Origin: Xiphias gladius
Taxonomy: Eukaryota > Chordata > Actinopteri > Istiophoriformes > Xiphiidae
Direction: 5' to 3'
NCBI RefSeq assembly: GCF_016859285.1
Contig: NC_053409.1
Location: 21,399,976 to 21,463,975, forward strand
Length of the DNA stretch: 64,000 bases
Under the pieces are notes generated by a model that saw only the letters and a list, made by a program, of their open reading frames with translations, had not been told where the DNA came from and searched no databases. This document shows positions 39,517 to 53,400 of the stretch, piece by piece. How positions within the stretch are numbered: the first letter of the stretch is position 1; each line of letters starts with the position of its first letter. The position numbers were made by a program, and so were the translations under genes.

Positions 39517-39855
39517 TTTATTTAAATCCCAAGCATCAAAAATCACCACGCCATTTAAAAATAATGGAGAAAAAAAAAAAAAAAAAACTTGTCCATTCAG
39601 GTTTGTCCTTATTTTCCATAAAATTTAAACTATAGTGTTATGAAAACAATGCTGCGACCAAGATATTCTCTTACAACGGGCTAAATGTTTCCAAAATGAC
39701 ACTCTGCGCTGTGTGTGGGGGTTCGAGAGTTCGTCCACTTGAAATGGCGTCTTGTGTTGCTGAACGGTGTCTCCAGCAGTCCAGTGTTCCAGCACTAAGA
39801 TCGTAGTGTCTGGTCATCTACTGTACATGCAGGTCCTTCTCCTTCATCGTCTGGT
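39517..39855 (-). other. cnih1: cnih1 3' UTR with poly(A) signal
   Basis: From the cnih1 stop (39856-39858) to a minus-strand AATAAA (TTTATT at 39517-39522). A longer 3' UTR cannot be excluded. Confidence 0.55.
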
Positions 39856-41384
39856 TTAAGAGCTCACCAGAACATAGATCATCCTGTTAGAAATAGATGA
39901 GAAAGTGGATCGACTATTATTGAATGTCTGACATTGTTTTGCAGTAATATTACCCACAGTTATGTTAAATTTTACAGGGTTTTACATATTCATATGTTTT
40001 CTTAAATGAGCTGAATATGACCTAAAATATGGCTGCAGTTAAAGGAATAGTTTAACATTTTTGAAAGTTCGCTTATTTGCTTTCTCACCGAGAGTTACAC
40101 GAGGAGATCAATACCATTCTCATAGCTTTACAGTCATGAAGCTACAGCCAGGAGAGAGTTAGCTTAGCATACAGACTGGAAACAAGGGGAAACGGCTAGC
40201 CTGTCCAAAGGTGACAATTTGCCTACCAGCACATTTAAAGCCCACTTATTAATATGTCGTCTCTTGATGGTTTTATATGTACTTAAAAAAAAAAAAAAAA
40301 AAAATTTGCAATTTTAGTGGAGACTGTGTGCTTGACTGTGACTTGGCCAGGAGTAGCTGCCCACAACCAAAAATAAGTCTGGCACAAAACCTCTCATAAA
40401 ACCACAAATTGTCCTTTTACACTTTGGGTTTTTTGTATGGATTAAACAAGATATAATATATTAATGAATGAGCTTTGGAGATGGTGGTAGGTTAATTTTG
40501 TAACTTTTGGACGGAGCCAGGCTAGCTGTTTCCACCTCTTTTCACTCTTAATGCTAAGCTAACCAGCCGCTGGCTGAGGCTTTATTATAACAAACAAATA
40601 TAGTATCGGTCTTTTCATCTAACTCTAGCAAAGAAAATTACTTATCCAATGTCCCAAAATTCGAAACTATTCGTTTAATTAGATTTAAATTTGCACAAGA
40701 TCAGTATTATCAGGAAACTACCATCTTTATGAAATTAGATTATTTACACTAGACCTATTCAATTCTAAACATTGCAGATTTGCATAAGATATTGTTACCG
40801 AAACTCTCCCTCATTACTACAAATCAGACATCCCCCGATACACAAAAATCCTGTGAAGATCAGAACCAAATCATTTATTCTTAGTGCAGAGAAACAAGAT
40901 ATAAAAATGCATACATACCCATAGAGATAGTAGAAGAATGACAGGAGATAGAAAGCCAGTTTGCACCAGCCTTCTTTTTGACAGTACGCCAGGATGTCAG
41001 CATTCATGATGGTTGTCGGGTCGTAGAGTCCTGGACAGCTCATCACAGGTCTGCTCATATACCTGCATCACAGTGAAATAAAAGTGGTGGATTAAGTCAG
41101 ATTGTTTTATTGATGGACCGAACACGATAATGAGTAGACAATGGATTCCTCTCTGTCAAGACACCCACCTCCAGACATGATAAGCCAACAGTGGCAAGTT
41201 GAGACAGAGGGTGAGCCACTCAGCCGCACAGAAGAACATCACACAGAAGAAGAAATGGATGAGATACTCTGGAAGCACCAGCTGCGAAGAGAAGAATTAG
41301 ACAAAAATTTCAGGATCCTCTTAAAATGAACAGCCAGTCCAACTTCTTTGTTCTCATAAGCCTGTATGCGGTTTCATTGACTGT

Positions 41385-41416
<32 letters not shown>

Positions 41417-44400
41417 TTTAATTCTTTGGCTGTCTACACAAAATAATCACCAGGTGTGGAGTCACAAGTAATAAATGCAGTGAGCTGTAAGAAGTTAAAG
41501 CTCATGGGTCAGAAATACAACACACACAAGTTACAAAGCCTCAAAGGCAATGATGCCATTTTACAAAGCCAAAATTGAGCTATTTAAAGAGCCAGACAAC
41601 TAAAAATTGCAGCCAGCTCTACAGCAAGTTAAAGAGTGAATTACAAATGAGTGAAGTAAGATGATTATGCTTAAATATGCATTTTATATTCCTATATGTT
41701 CTTACATTTCTGTGCAGTTAAGCCTCTTGTGTCAAGCTACCAGGTTGAGCTTGATGTCTTATTACATGTGCACAAAAATGTCACAGTGAGCAATAGGTAA
41801 AATACAAAAACGGTGCTTAAATCACACACTGATCTGACATAATGTGTAACACATACAGGGTGAAAAATTAAGGCATGCCACCTGCAGAATTGGAGTGCTT
41901 TTGAACACTAAAATGCTCGCCTAAACTGAGGACAAAAAGACCCCACTCGTTTGACGTTTGTTAAGCTACCACAGTGAGGCTTATTCACTGTCCTCAGACA
42001 TCTGCTGCGGCAAACTAATATGCAAGGCAAAATACCTGACTGTTTTCAGCCATGCGGCCAAGTCATGTATAGCATTTAGCCTTTACCACTGACTTATAAC
42101 GTGGTAAATCTTTAAAATTTAGGAGTCTATCAGGTATAGTTTCAAGTGGATAGAAAAGGTTTATTAATTTCCCACCCTGCTTTTATGTCATGCATCATCA
42201 AGTCTGACCACAAGTGAAAGAAGAAACCCATCAACAACTTGCTCTGGAGAATGTTTGCGCATCTCAACATCAACATCTTTTGCAGCGAGGGCAAACCTAC
42301 AGATCATCCCACTTCCTGACAAATGGACTGGGCGACACACTGGAGAAAGACCATGCTGTGAGCACTAGCAGTGTTGATGTAGCAGCCGGCTTCAGGTTGA
42401 CAGAGTTCGAACTGGTGCGGGGTTCAGGGGGGCAGATGGAGGCACCACATGGAAGCCATGCATTCAAAAAGAGCAGAGGGTGGAGGGGCAACCAACAGCC
42501 CACAGATGGAAAGGTGAGGGACATGTATGAAGAGGACGGTGGAGGAAGGGGGAGTGGCTATAATGTGTTGAAATCCTGCACTGTGCTGCCAAATACAAAA
42601 CAACTGATCACAGCACAAAAAAAACTTGCCAACTGAGCTGAGCGTTCCACACGCAAAAAGACTAGCATGGTCAAAACAGCAGATCGTAGTGCAAGGTGCA
42701 TCATGGATCACAGATAGAGGAATCTGTACGTTTAACTAAGTAGATCCTCCTCCTGGTGAAATCATGAACCAATCAGTGGTCCTGAATATTGCTGAGCTGG
42801 AGAGTGTTGGGATTCTGCAGCCATCTGCTCTGAACCACAGGTGATGTAGGTTAGAGCCAAACACTGAGCTCATATACAGCAGCTTAGTTCTGCTAACTGC
42901 TGAATCAAACTGCAGCCTCCTCCTCATAGAAAAGTGAAATGATTCTGATATGTATTAAGAGGAGTTTCATTTAAAGCTGGAATATAAAAATCAGTTTCCT
43001 CCAACACCACGATCCACAGCTCAAAGTATCCACTGTTCAAAAGGATTTGCCACGAAATCCAATTACCTGATTTTTCTTTACATGATTTCTATGAGCACCA
43101 TTACGTAAAAGCCCTGTCAGGACGGTGTATAGGCCTGGTGTCATGTCACTGTTGTCTCAAACTCTAGACAAGTTACCTGACTTTCTGAGTTTACTGGGAA
43201 TTTACCGTACCAGTAACTATAACACTATATGCAAACAAAGGGTAGGTTGTAATAAAGATCATGCATGTTTTGAGCATTTGCAAGTCTTTTCAGTTAACAG
43301 CTATGCTGTATCAATAAATCAATAACAATGGATATTTCATCCAGGAGAATATTGTTATCCCGCTACTTCATATTCTAATGCTTCTCATGAGCACCAAGGC
43401 CTCTATGCTTCAAAACCACTATTACAAAGCTTAAAACATTTCATCAATTTAACTGGTTAGATGAGGTACAAAACAGACAATAGAAAGCAAAATCCAGTAT
43501 ATTAGTGCTTTAATGCTTACATCTTAAAAAGGTGCACTTTGAGACTTGCAGAGTAGAAAGAGTAACTGTAATATTCTTGAAATCCACAACAGGCAAAAAA
43601 ATGCTCATAAAAAAGATTTTTAAAAAAAAGGATGATTACAAAAAAATAAATAAAAGAAATTACAACATGACAGTAGAAAACCTGGGTCACAGGTGGCACA
43701 TTGTCTAATCCCGAGCTGAACTCTGGCCTTAACTCTGAGATTAGTTAACTGAAAAGACATTTGCAAACACTTCCCCGTGCAAAATGACAAGACTGCAGAC
43801 TGAGTTGAACTGAGCGGGCATTTTAAAGATTGGTACAAACCTTTAATGCAATTTTGACTCTTTTAATCTTTTTGACCTTTTCAACTGTCTTTTTGCCGTT
43901 AACAAAGTGTAAAAAAAGCAGATTAGGAAAAAACAAAACAAAAGGCATTAGAGTTTGACAGCTGACAAGATCACTGAATTCATAACAGGCAGGTTATTTA
44001 GCATAACAGTGCAGAGAAATGATTGAAAAAGACAGATAGGCGGATAAAATCCTAAAATAAATGAAATAACTTTCAACAGAGCATATCTGCATGCAGTCAA
44101 AGAGGCAAGGAGGGTGTGTAGGGTACCGTGGTGTCACTTACCGGATTTAAAGTGTTACACTGATCTATAGGATTCTTGTAGTCAGTCTTCAGCTCATCAA
44201 ATGCTATTATCTGGAGGAACGAGATGACCACAATGCAGAAATGAATGGAGAGCAGCTCAACATGAATGTACGTTTTACATGCAATTTGACTTTGGGTAGC
44301 TGTGAGTTGAGTCAGTTAGATGGAAGAGTAATCACTTCCTTAAGGGAAATTATCTTTCTTTGTACAGTATGTGCAATATACGTGCCATATAAGTATTGCG

Positions 44401-45488
44401 AAACTTTTCAATTACTCTGACACAACAAACTCACCCTGTTATCCTTTTGGATATTTGCTTTGATCTAATTTTTTTTGTTCCTCGTTTAGTCTACGCATAT
44501 CAAGTTCCCAAAGCATCAAGGTAATGTTTTCATAATATGTGTCTGACCAAACTATCACCATACAAAAGAGAAACAATACAAAGCAATACACTCTTTGCCT
44601 AACGTTAACCCCCCCCCCCCCAATTTACCTCCTTCTTAGTAGGTTACACCAATTACATTGCTAAGTTTTATGTCCCTAGATTTATTTCATTCTATTTTGT
44701 CACTCTGAATAGGACGACTTTTAGAGTCATGGACACTTTACCGAAAAGTTTACACTCTGCACTGCTGTTGTCGACATTCTGACAGTAAAGCTAACGCTAT
44801 TACTAAACGAAGAAATGCGACATGTCAGGAGACAGGTAGAGATCAAGATAACGAGCGACGGCAGCATCGAAAGGGGTCTGTCCCCTCCACGATCGGAGGT
44901 TACCGTTAGTTAGCTAAGCCTGCTAACTAGCTGACTAGCTACCGGCTGAACACTAATAATTTGACAGTCCTGGCATGGCAATGGACGTTTGCTGCAACTG
45001 GACGGCGGTTAATAAAAGCTGAACAATGGAAAGAGATTACCATGTCACGACGCGTAAATAAAACAGTGCCTTGGTTTTCAAACCGCCGAATTTCACCTCC
45101 TGATCAACGGCTGGGTGTGTTCCATTCATTCTAGTACACAGCCGTTCTGGGATGAATGGGTCACATATACCGGGCACCGAGCGCGGTGTTTCTATGGAGT
45201 TGCCTTGGATACGTTCCATCCAGACGTTGACAAGATCGACGACCCGGCTACGTAAAACCCGAGAGCGTCCCGGATATGCGGCTACGACGCTGGCCTACCG
45301 TTAGCCCGCTGTTCGCCAGCCCTCCTCGCTCTTTCGGCTACTTTTACCGGCGCCGTGGGACTGGCAGGCCACCACTCTCGTCTCAAGTCGTCTGAACGTG
45401 TACTTACATGCCAGATAGCGAAGAAGATAAGCGCCGCCGTGAGCAGCAGGGCAAGCATATAACAAAAGGCCGCGAATGTGAACGCCAT
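39856..45488 (-). CDS. cnih1: Cornichon family AMPA receptor auxiliary protein 1 / ER export cargo receptor
   Basis: Five minus-strand exons in phase: 45408-45488, 44142-44210, 41169-41281, 40919-41062, 39856-39883; 144 residues, the same length as human CNIH1. The start [20 protein letters not shown], the middle [19 protein letters not shown], then [32 protein letters not shown] and the end MIYVLVSS are nearly those of human CNIH1. The protein is a small multi-span ER/Golgi membrane protein that recruits transmembrane cargo such as TGF-alpha precursors into COPII vesicles. The last exon carries only nine codons, including the stop. The promoter is in a GC-rich block with no divergent partner. 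CNIH2/3 are excluded because their extra loop insert is absent. Confidence 0.98.
40037..40680. mobile_element. TTAA-ended palindromic MITE
   Basis: Left end TTAAAGGAATAGTTTAACA, right end AAACTATTCGTTTAA, inverted copies with TTAA outermost. The inner blocks TTAGCTTAGCATACAGACTGG and GGAAACGGCTAGCCTG on the left reappear inverted on the right (GCTAGCTGTTTCC, AATGCTAAGCTAA), so the whole element is an imperfect palindrome. It is a common fish repeat; TTAA ends suggest a piggyBac-like mobiliser. Lies in the last cnih1 intron. Confidence 0.75.
41282..44141 (-). other. cnih1: cnih1 intron 2, unassigned
   Basis: 2.9 kb intron. On the plus strand 42214-42636 is open for 140 codons (starts [13 protein letters not shown]) without a recognised relative. 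On the minus strand 42736-42927 is a second open patch with a repeat-like look (GGTTCAGAGCAGATGGCTGC). Neither has a promoter or splice partners that I can support. Confidence 0.5.
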
Positions 45489-45610
45489 TTTTTCCCTCCG
45501 GTTCTGCTCGTCGGTTCCTGGCTCGGCTGGCGGATGATGCAGGCGGCTTCGCGACCGATTTGAGATTTGTCAGTGTGTCTTCTTCTTCAGTGAGTGCTTC
45601 GCTATTGTTG
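45489..45610 (-). promoter_or_regulatory. cnih1: cnih1 5' UTR and promoter region
   Basis: GC- and CpG-rich sequence continues from the first coding exon to about 45.6 kb (CGGCTGGCGGATGATGC, GGCGGCTTCGCGACCG). No TATA box is obvious; this looks like a CpG-type promoter. The boundary is approximate. Confidence 0.5.
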
Positions 45611-45916
45611 CATTACTGCCATCTTCTGGACTTATTTTCGTCCTTCAGTGTTTGAGTCTTCATCAATGCCGGCTCCCAAAATTCAATTGCTCAATTTCCT
45701 ATATCGTCCATAATTAACACTTTGCTTGTTTTACTGTTTTAGGCTAAGTCATTTTTACGCTTAAGCACATTGAAGCTTCCCTTTTAAAGGTACTAACATT
45801 ATACAAAAAAAAAACAGTATAATGTGTTGTCCCTTTATTACCAAAACATGTACCGTACTTACAAATTAAACATATTACTTTTTAATATACAAGTACTACG
45901 ACATCCCATTATATTC

Positions 45917-46442
45917 AGTGCTGTGCAAAAGTTTTAGGCACTAAAAGTTTTCAGAAAATTGATAAGATAGTAAATGTCTTTTATCAATTAACTTCATACA
46001 AAGTGCAGGAAACAGAAAAAATCCTAAATCAAATAAATATTTGATGTGACCCCTCATTGCCTTTAAAACAGCCCTAATTCTCCGAGCTATACCTGCATAC
46101 AGTTTTTCAAGATAGGAAGCAGGTAGGTTGTTCCAAGCATCTTGTAGAACTCCACAGTCCCTCCGTGGATTTAGTCTGTCTCAGCGTCTTCTGTCTCTTC
46201 ATGTGATCCCAGACTGATGATGTAGATATCAGGGCTCTGCGGGGGGGCCAAACCATCTGCTGCAGGACTCCTTGTTCTTCTTGTCTCTAAAGATTGGTTT
46301 TTTGGCTCTGGCTCTATGTTTGGGCAGCTTTTCATGTTGCAGAGATGGATTTGGGACCAATCAAACGCCTCCCTGATGGTACTGCGTGATGGATAAGAAT
46401 CTGAACATCTAGGATGCCTTAAACTTTTGCACAGTACTGTAC
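45917..46442. mobile_element. Degraded Tc1/mariner-like element
   Basis: Left end CAGTGCTGTGCAAAAGTTTT then AGGCA; right end TGCCTTAAACTTTTGCACAG then TACTG. These are inverted repeats of about 25 bases with a few mismatches. The interior (about 470 bases) contains pieces like GGACCAATCAAACGCCTCCC on the plus strand and many stops, so it encodes nothing now. Confidence 0.75.
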
Positions 46443-49400
46443 ATTAACCAACTGAACATACTGAATACAGGGTAACTTCTTTACCCATACAGCATTTATT
46501 CTGTTAATTATTTATCATGAAAAATGGTGCTCCTTTTGCTGCACTACAGCTCGGTCTCTCCATTTCAGTGCAGCATCTAACTGCAAAGGTTTACAGAGTT
46601 GTCTTCTGGCCAATGTTGGACCAAGTATGACAAACACATATGCTCATCATACAACCATATACGTCAGTTTGAAAAAAAGCAGTCACCTGAAAACAGAGAG
46701 GTAAACGTTGCTGTCATTTTATTTGGACAATAGGACAATAGACAATTTATAAAGTATGGGAAAATACAAATATCTCAACTTTCACTGATGCCTTGAGGCG
46801 GCTGATCGTGATACATGTTTCAGGTGTTTTTATTAAAAAGGAAAGAAAATAGAAGAGTATGCATTTATTCAGAGAGGACACCAAAAGCTGAACAACACAT
46901 TTGCAGGTTACAGAAAAAGACTAAAGAGGCCAAATATAGAACAGGCTCACCACATAGTAGGGAAAGCTATTAGATCCACAGGACATAACCAGATGCATGG
47001 CTCAAAACCAAAGGGAACAATATTTTTCAACAGACCTTGAACTGGGAAAATTGCTTTTGATGCATGACCAATGTACAGCCTCTTACATCCCAGTTCCATG
47101 AAAATATAATAAAGAAGAAGGTTGTCTGTAGGTAAATATCTTATATAAGAGTAAGAACGCAGCTGAGACCAGATGTTTGAGATGCAACTTTTTCGCTCAC
47201 ATCAAATTGACTTCATAATTTAAGATTAATCCTCGTGTGTTTTGAAAGAATGCATGCAACAAAACCGGAAAATTCTTGAATATGTCTTTAGGAAGCTTCT
47301 GTCAGACTTATAAAAACTGTTCAGGCATACATTTCAGCATGCACTTCTTATGAAGTAGCTCTCCACATTTTAGAGGTGATGTTTTTATGTATTCACATTG
47401 AAACCAGTCCATTGCACAAATTTCAAGTGAAATACAAAGACTGTTCCAGAGTTAGCTTGTATTGCTTTTGTCAAAACAATCCTTATAATTCAAGTCAACA
47501 AGACACTTGATTTCGGGCTGACTGTGCATTTTTGAAAATGTAAAAGGGTTTAGCAATTCAGGGACGTAAAATTTCCCATACCCATAGAGGAAAGCGTACA
47601 ACTTCAGCTCCAGTAAGAACAGAAACCATTACGAACATAATAATTACCCACGTAGGGGTTGTGTTGCTACAGCAGCACAATATCAAGCTGATAGTGTAAA
47701 TCTGAGCTTCGATGTTATTAGTAGACAGCAAAACAAGTGATTACAGTTATATCCCATTGTACCTGTTGGATTTAACCTTGCCTGATATGTAGATCATAAA
47801 TGAATATTGATAACATTTGACATCATGATTTACATGAAATGCTGTGATTGTGCGTATATGCCTTTGAGTCAGAGCTTTAGAAAAAGAAACTGTTTCTATT
47901 ATTTAATATAACCAGGATTATACTTTGACAGAAAGATGATGATGTCTCTTGGACTTTAAAGATCAGAAAGCTTATGAAAAAAAAAAAAAAAAAGTGTCAG
48001 AAAAAAATCCCCAACCAACAAAAGCTTTTTCAATCACCATCTATTTTTCTCACAGAACATATTTATGTCATGTTTTAATTTTAGCCTCATGGTTTTTAAC
48101 AAAGATAAAATATGACCCTAAAAAAAAAAAAAAAAAAAAATCAGCCAAGGCATTGGTATGGTAAACTTAGCAATAAGACATCATACATTATGTCGTGATT
48201 TCCTGCCTTGGGGCTTTAAATCCGCCACAACCCTCCCTTATCTGTTTCCAAAGTAGAAGTTTCTCAATAAGAGACGACACTGATGAGGGAATGTGTGAAA
48301 TTCATTTGTGCCCACTATTCTTTATTAGGGTCAGACCAATATACTGAGCTGATATTAAGCTCTTACTAAGACTCAGAAATCTGCTTCTTGAGTCATGCGC
48401 GACCTTTATAATGGAGGTTTCTCTCTCACTGGTCACGTAAAACCATTAAGCAGAACCTACAATACAATGTTCTTTGCAGATTTTTAGTCCATTTTATGTT
48501 GCTTTTAACTATCTGGGGTTGGTCACTCTGCCGTTAAGAGCTGCTAATCCTTAAAGCGTTAGTAGATTTGATTTAGTGTTTTAGTGCGCTGCGCTGATTT
48601 ACATGCAGTTTTAGAGGGTTTTCAACAGGAAACAAGGAGGAATTATCATTTTTGCGCTCTGAAAATAGCCAAAAAAATATACAATAAAGTCCATAAGCGT
48701 GTGGAAAGTGACACTTTCTTTGTTGTTTTTACTGTGTACTCTTAATACACTGAATATGAAATGTGCTAAAAGCTAGAATTTGGCATTTTAACCTCCATCC
48801 AGTTTAATTACAAACCCTGTATGAAAGAATACAGGTCATATGCAACAAAAAAGCGTAATTGTATAAGTACTTACGGACTTCTTTTAAGATATTAGACATT
48901 GGCACAAGTTATGAGCTGCTGGCACACTCAATTCACAAATATCAATATCGGCCTTCGGAAATCTATATTGGTCAAACCCTGTTCTGTATGGAAAATGTAA
49001 ATTGCGCAGATGCTGTCCTTTACCTAGCAAGTCTAAATTTTAAGCACAACTGGCGTATGGAGAAGTCACGTCCGTCACTCTCAAAGCTGTGACCACCACT
49101 AATGAATCGAAGTGGCTTTACATCAGAATTAAGCACAACATTCATAAACACTAATAACAGCTATAATGCACAATAGTAGCTAGCAATCTCCCTAAAAAGA
49201 CACAGAAACCCACTAATACAGAGTAGCCCGGTAGATTAAAAAGACGGCAGGTAACGCTGCCTTGTGCGACTGTCATGGTCACTATACAAAGGTTTTTCTT
49301 GTATAAGTTGTTCAGTCTGGAATGTTTCAGTGGAAATATTGTTTCCTGGAGTGTGGTATCAGTGTAACAAATATGCAGGGCAAAGGCGGAACACAGTTCT

Positions 49401-50433
49401 ACCCATGATCCACGCCGCTTCTCCTCTCAAAAGAGAAGAACACGTGTGATCTGATGACAGACTCACAATGGTAACTCTGCAGCGTGATAAGCACCACTTC
49501 AGGGTCTCTGTCAGCTTGTTCATGTGCACAGGAGAAGGTACAACATATCATACATACTGTAAGTCTTAGGAGGCCTCTTGTCAAGGGGTTGTTGTGTTAT
49601 TGTCTTTTGCAGACTGGAACGATTAGAGCTTTCTACTTAAATTATAATTTAAATGCCCTTAAATGAATACTGAAGGAGAAACTGACCAAACCAGAACTCG
49701 TAGTTGTTCACTGAATTTTAGCTGTGATTGTTCGCATGTTCTGGCAGGAATTTTTTTGTTTTTTCACAAAAAAAGGAAATGAATGCTATTAAGTATATGC
49801 CTACATAACCCTAGTTACACCAGAAACAAAAAAACTAAAACAAAAGTAAGACTCCCTCAAATTATGAAAAATTATTAAACATAAAGAGGTGAAACTCGGG
49901 AGGTTCAGAGTTGCAAAAAAACGCTTAGTGTAAACTACTTAAGAAAACAGAAACTGTCGTTAAAATGCCTTTGAATTCTCCTGAATGAACATGCTTAGGA
50001 AGGGCGGATGAGTACTGTCAACTTCAGTTCACTTCAAGAGCTACGGGAGTGTTACTTCAGTACAGACACACAACTGCCACATGGAGAGATTGTACGGGAG
50101 ACAAAAGCAGACCTGCGTCAAATAGGATTTTCAGTTTTAGGCTGCCAGATGGGTGAGGTTTAGCTAGTGCCACAGATGTTGACAGTCACAGAAAAGTATC
50201 CAAACGCCTGTGGTTGTCTGAACCTTCTGTCAAACTCTGAATTGTAATATACTGTAAACTTCACCAAAGAGGCCTAAAACTGAGAACAGAAAGTGTTTGC
50301 AAACACAACTTAAATCAGGACTGGTACAAAGAGGAGGGAAACATGAACTGCGGTGTGTTCTCCCCCAGCAATGACACAAGTTGTGCAATCTGGATCCTCC
50401 TCTCATCCCAGACCTCTGGATGAGGGGAAGACT
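46443..50433 (-). other. gmfb: Probable long gmfb 3' UTR, otherwise empty
   Basis: 4 kb without any recognisable exon. Minus-strand AATAAA signals (TTTATT on plus) occur at 48321-48326, 46718-46723 and 46495-46500. Vertebrate GMFB messages have long 3' UTRs, so transcription may run to one of these. A runs at 47978-47992 and 48120-48140 are T runs in the transcript. Confidence 0.4.
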
Positions 50434-53400
50434 CTAGCGGAAGAACCCGAGTTTCTCTCTAAGCCATTCCTCTGTTAGGTCCTCTGTGTTTCTGATCTCA
50501 AACACCTGGAAAAACATAAAAAAGAGCAAAGAGTGGGATTTACTGTTTTCTTTGAACGTGTTGTGTTTTACTTGATGAAAAACTGTGTTGGAAATGTATC
50601 AATTCAGTTTGTTATCTAAGGTATTATCAATTAAATCAGTGGTTTGGTTCATCTCAAATGTTTGTTAACTCTTCACCTCAGTTTATCTTACCTTTATTTA
50701 ACGAATTGCAATTGGGCCCATTTGGGCTTTTTTTAATCTCACAAGCACAATCCTTTTTAATCCTTTAATGTATTACAGTTTTTGTCTTCCGATACCTGCA
50801 CATATAAATAAAGTAACTAATAAACTACAATATGGAAGAAGCATGGCGGCCACTGATAATGCAATATGTGTTAGATAATGTAATAAAATACTGAGCTGAA
50901 TGGATTAAAATGGCATAAATCACAGAGGCTTCAGAAAGTATTCAGACCTTTACCTTTTGCACACATTATTGTGTTGTAGATTTAATTTTAAATGGATAAA
51001 ATTGCCATTTTTGCCCATCACTCTACACTCTATAACCCATAATGACAAAGTGAAAACACGTTTTTAGACATTTTTGCAAACTTATTAAAATCAAAAACTG
51101 AATTCTTTTATTTCAAAAAAGTATCCAGACCCTTTTTTTTTTGCACTCAAGATTGTGGTCAGGTGCATCCTGTTTTCTTTGATGATCCTTGAGACGTGTC
51201 TAGACCTTGACTCGAGTCCACCTGTGACAAACTGAACTGATTGGACACAGTTTAGAAGGGCACACACCTGTGTATGTAAAAGGTCCCACAAGTCACACTG
51301 CAATTCAGGACAAAAACCAAGCCATTAAAACCAAGGAACTCTCTGTAGACCTCTGCGATAAAATTGTGTCCAGGCATAGATCAGGCCAAGGATATTAAAC
51401 CATTTCTAAAGCTCTGAGTGTTCCCAGGAGCACAGTGGCCTCAATAATTGTGAAAGAGAAGAAGCTTGGAACCACCAGGACTCCTTCCTAGAGTTTGCCG
51501 TCCAGCCAAATTGAGTAACAGGGTAAGAAGGGCCGTGGTCAGGGAGGTGACCAAGAACCCAACAGTCACTCTGACAGAGCTTCAGACGTCCTCTGGAGAG
51601 ATGGGAGAATCTGCTGGAAGAGGCTGAAAATCTCAGCAGCACTCATCAATCAAGCCTTTTACGATAGAGCGGCTAGACGGAAGTTACTTTGAGTGAAAGT
51701 CATATGACAGCCTGCTTGGAGTTTGCCAAACAGCATTTAAAGGACTCACGAGGAAAAAGATTCTCTGGTCTAATGAGACAAAAACTAAAATCTTTGGGCA
51801 GAACTCGAAACGCGACATCTGGCAAACGTCATCTGACGTCTCTGTGGAGAGACCTGAAGTTGGCAGTTAACAGACGTTGCCCATCCAGTCTGACGGGGGC
51901 TTGAGAGGATCTGCCAGGAAGAACAGGATAAACTGCCCAAATCCAGGTGTGTAAAGCTTGTAGAGACTTAACCAAGAAGACTTGAGGCTGTTATTGGGGC
52001 TTCTACAACGTACCAAAGTAAGGGTCTGAATACTTTTGTCAGTTAGACGTTTCATGCTTTTAATTTTAATAGCTTTGCCAAAATTTCTAAAACATGATTT
52101 CACTCTGTCATTATGAATTGTTGAGTGTAGCGTGATGGGCAAAAAATGTCTTTTTATCCATTTACAATTAAATGTACAACACAGTAAAGTTCGAAAAAGA
52201 GTCAAGGCGCCTGAAGCCATTGTATATTAGATCACTACATTAATTACCTCAGATAATACAATAATGTCACTTGTGTTACATTATTTTTAAAAAATATGCA
52301 ACTTTGTGACATTTAATTAGATTTCGAGCACTTATGTGGCAAATATTACAAAGCACATTAATTACACCCCAGTACTACTTTATTACATCTTAGCAATAGA
52401 TAAGTTCATCAGTGTGAGCAACACACACGCAGTTCACTAACCTTGGTCAGTTCAACAGTTTGCACCAGTTTGTTTTTACTTCCTGCGTACATCATCTGCT
52501 GCTCTGGCCTGCAACCTGCCAAACACGAATAAACTGACATTTATAGAAGCTTTACTTGGTGATTAGAGCAGTAAAAGTGCATTTCACGCACCAATTATAG
52601 TTTTTAATTTGCTGCTCTAAGTCTATAATTAAAAGTAATTCCAGAGATGTTCTTACCCACTGGACTGGAGAAGATGAAGCAGAGGGGATAAGACACACGT
52701 CCATCATCATGCTGGTACTTGTAACTGTAGACGATAAATGTTTCTGGTGCTAAGGACAGTTCACATATGACACGTCAGGACTCACTGAGATGTAGCACAG
52801 AAAGAAAACGACTAAAACAGAAAAGTTTAATTCATATAACATGAAGGAACAGAATAAACTAACGTGTAGATAACCCCAAATAATAATGATCTTCCTCTTG
52901 CAAAAATCCACCTTAAAACAATTTTAAAATATATATATATACACTCCACATGTTGCAGGAAGGTGAGAACACCAAAACACTTACTAACTACAGTAACGTC
53001 ACCGACTGAGCAGTGGGATCATTTAAATACTGCTGAAATAAGACAGATCACTCATTCAAAGGATATCTTGGCTGTCTCTCAGGCAGTTCGTCCTTTAGAT
53101 CGTCAGGAGAAATGTCCTAAAAAAAACAAGACACACGTGACGAAACAGGCCGTATTTGTATTTGTAAGTAAATCATACGATAATGACAGGGAGAATAAGC
53201 GAAAGATAACTTACCTCGTGCTCTTCGTCAAGAATAACAAGCTGCTTGTCTTTATCAATCTTCACTGAAGGGTAAAAAAAAAAAAAAGAAATCAACAATG
53301 TTTAACTCACCAGCAGTGTGGAGACTTTAGCGTTAGTTTAGTAGTGGTTAAGTGAGTTAAAAGTGCAAAATTTTAAGAGAATAAAATACAGAGGAAAAGA

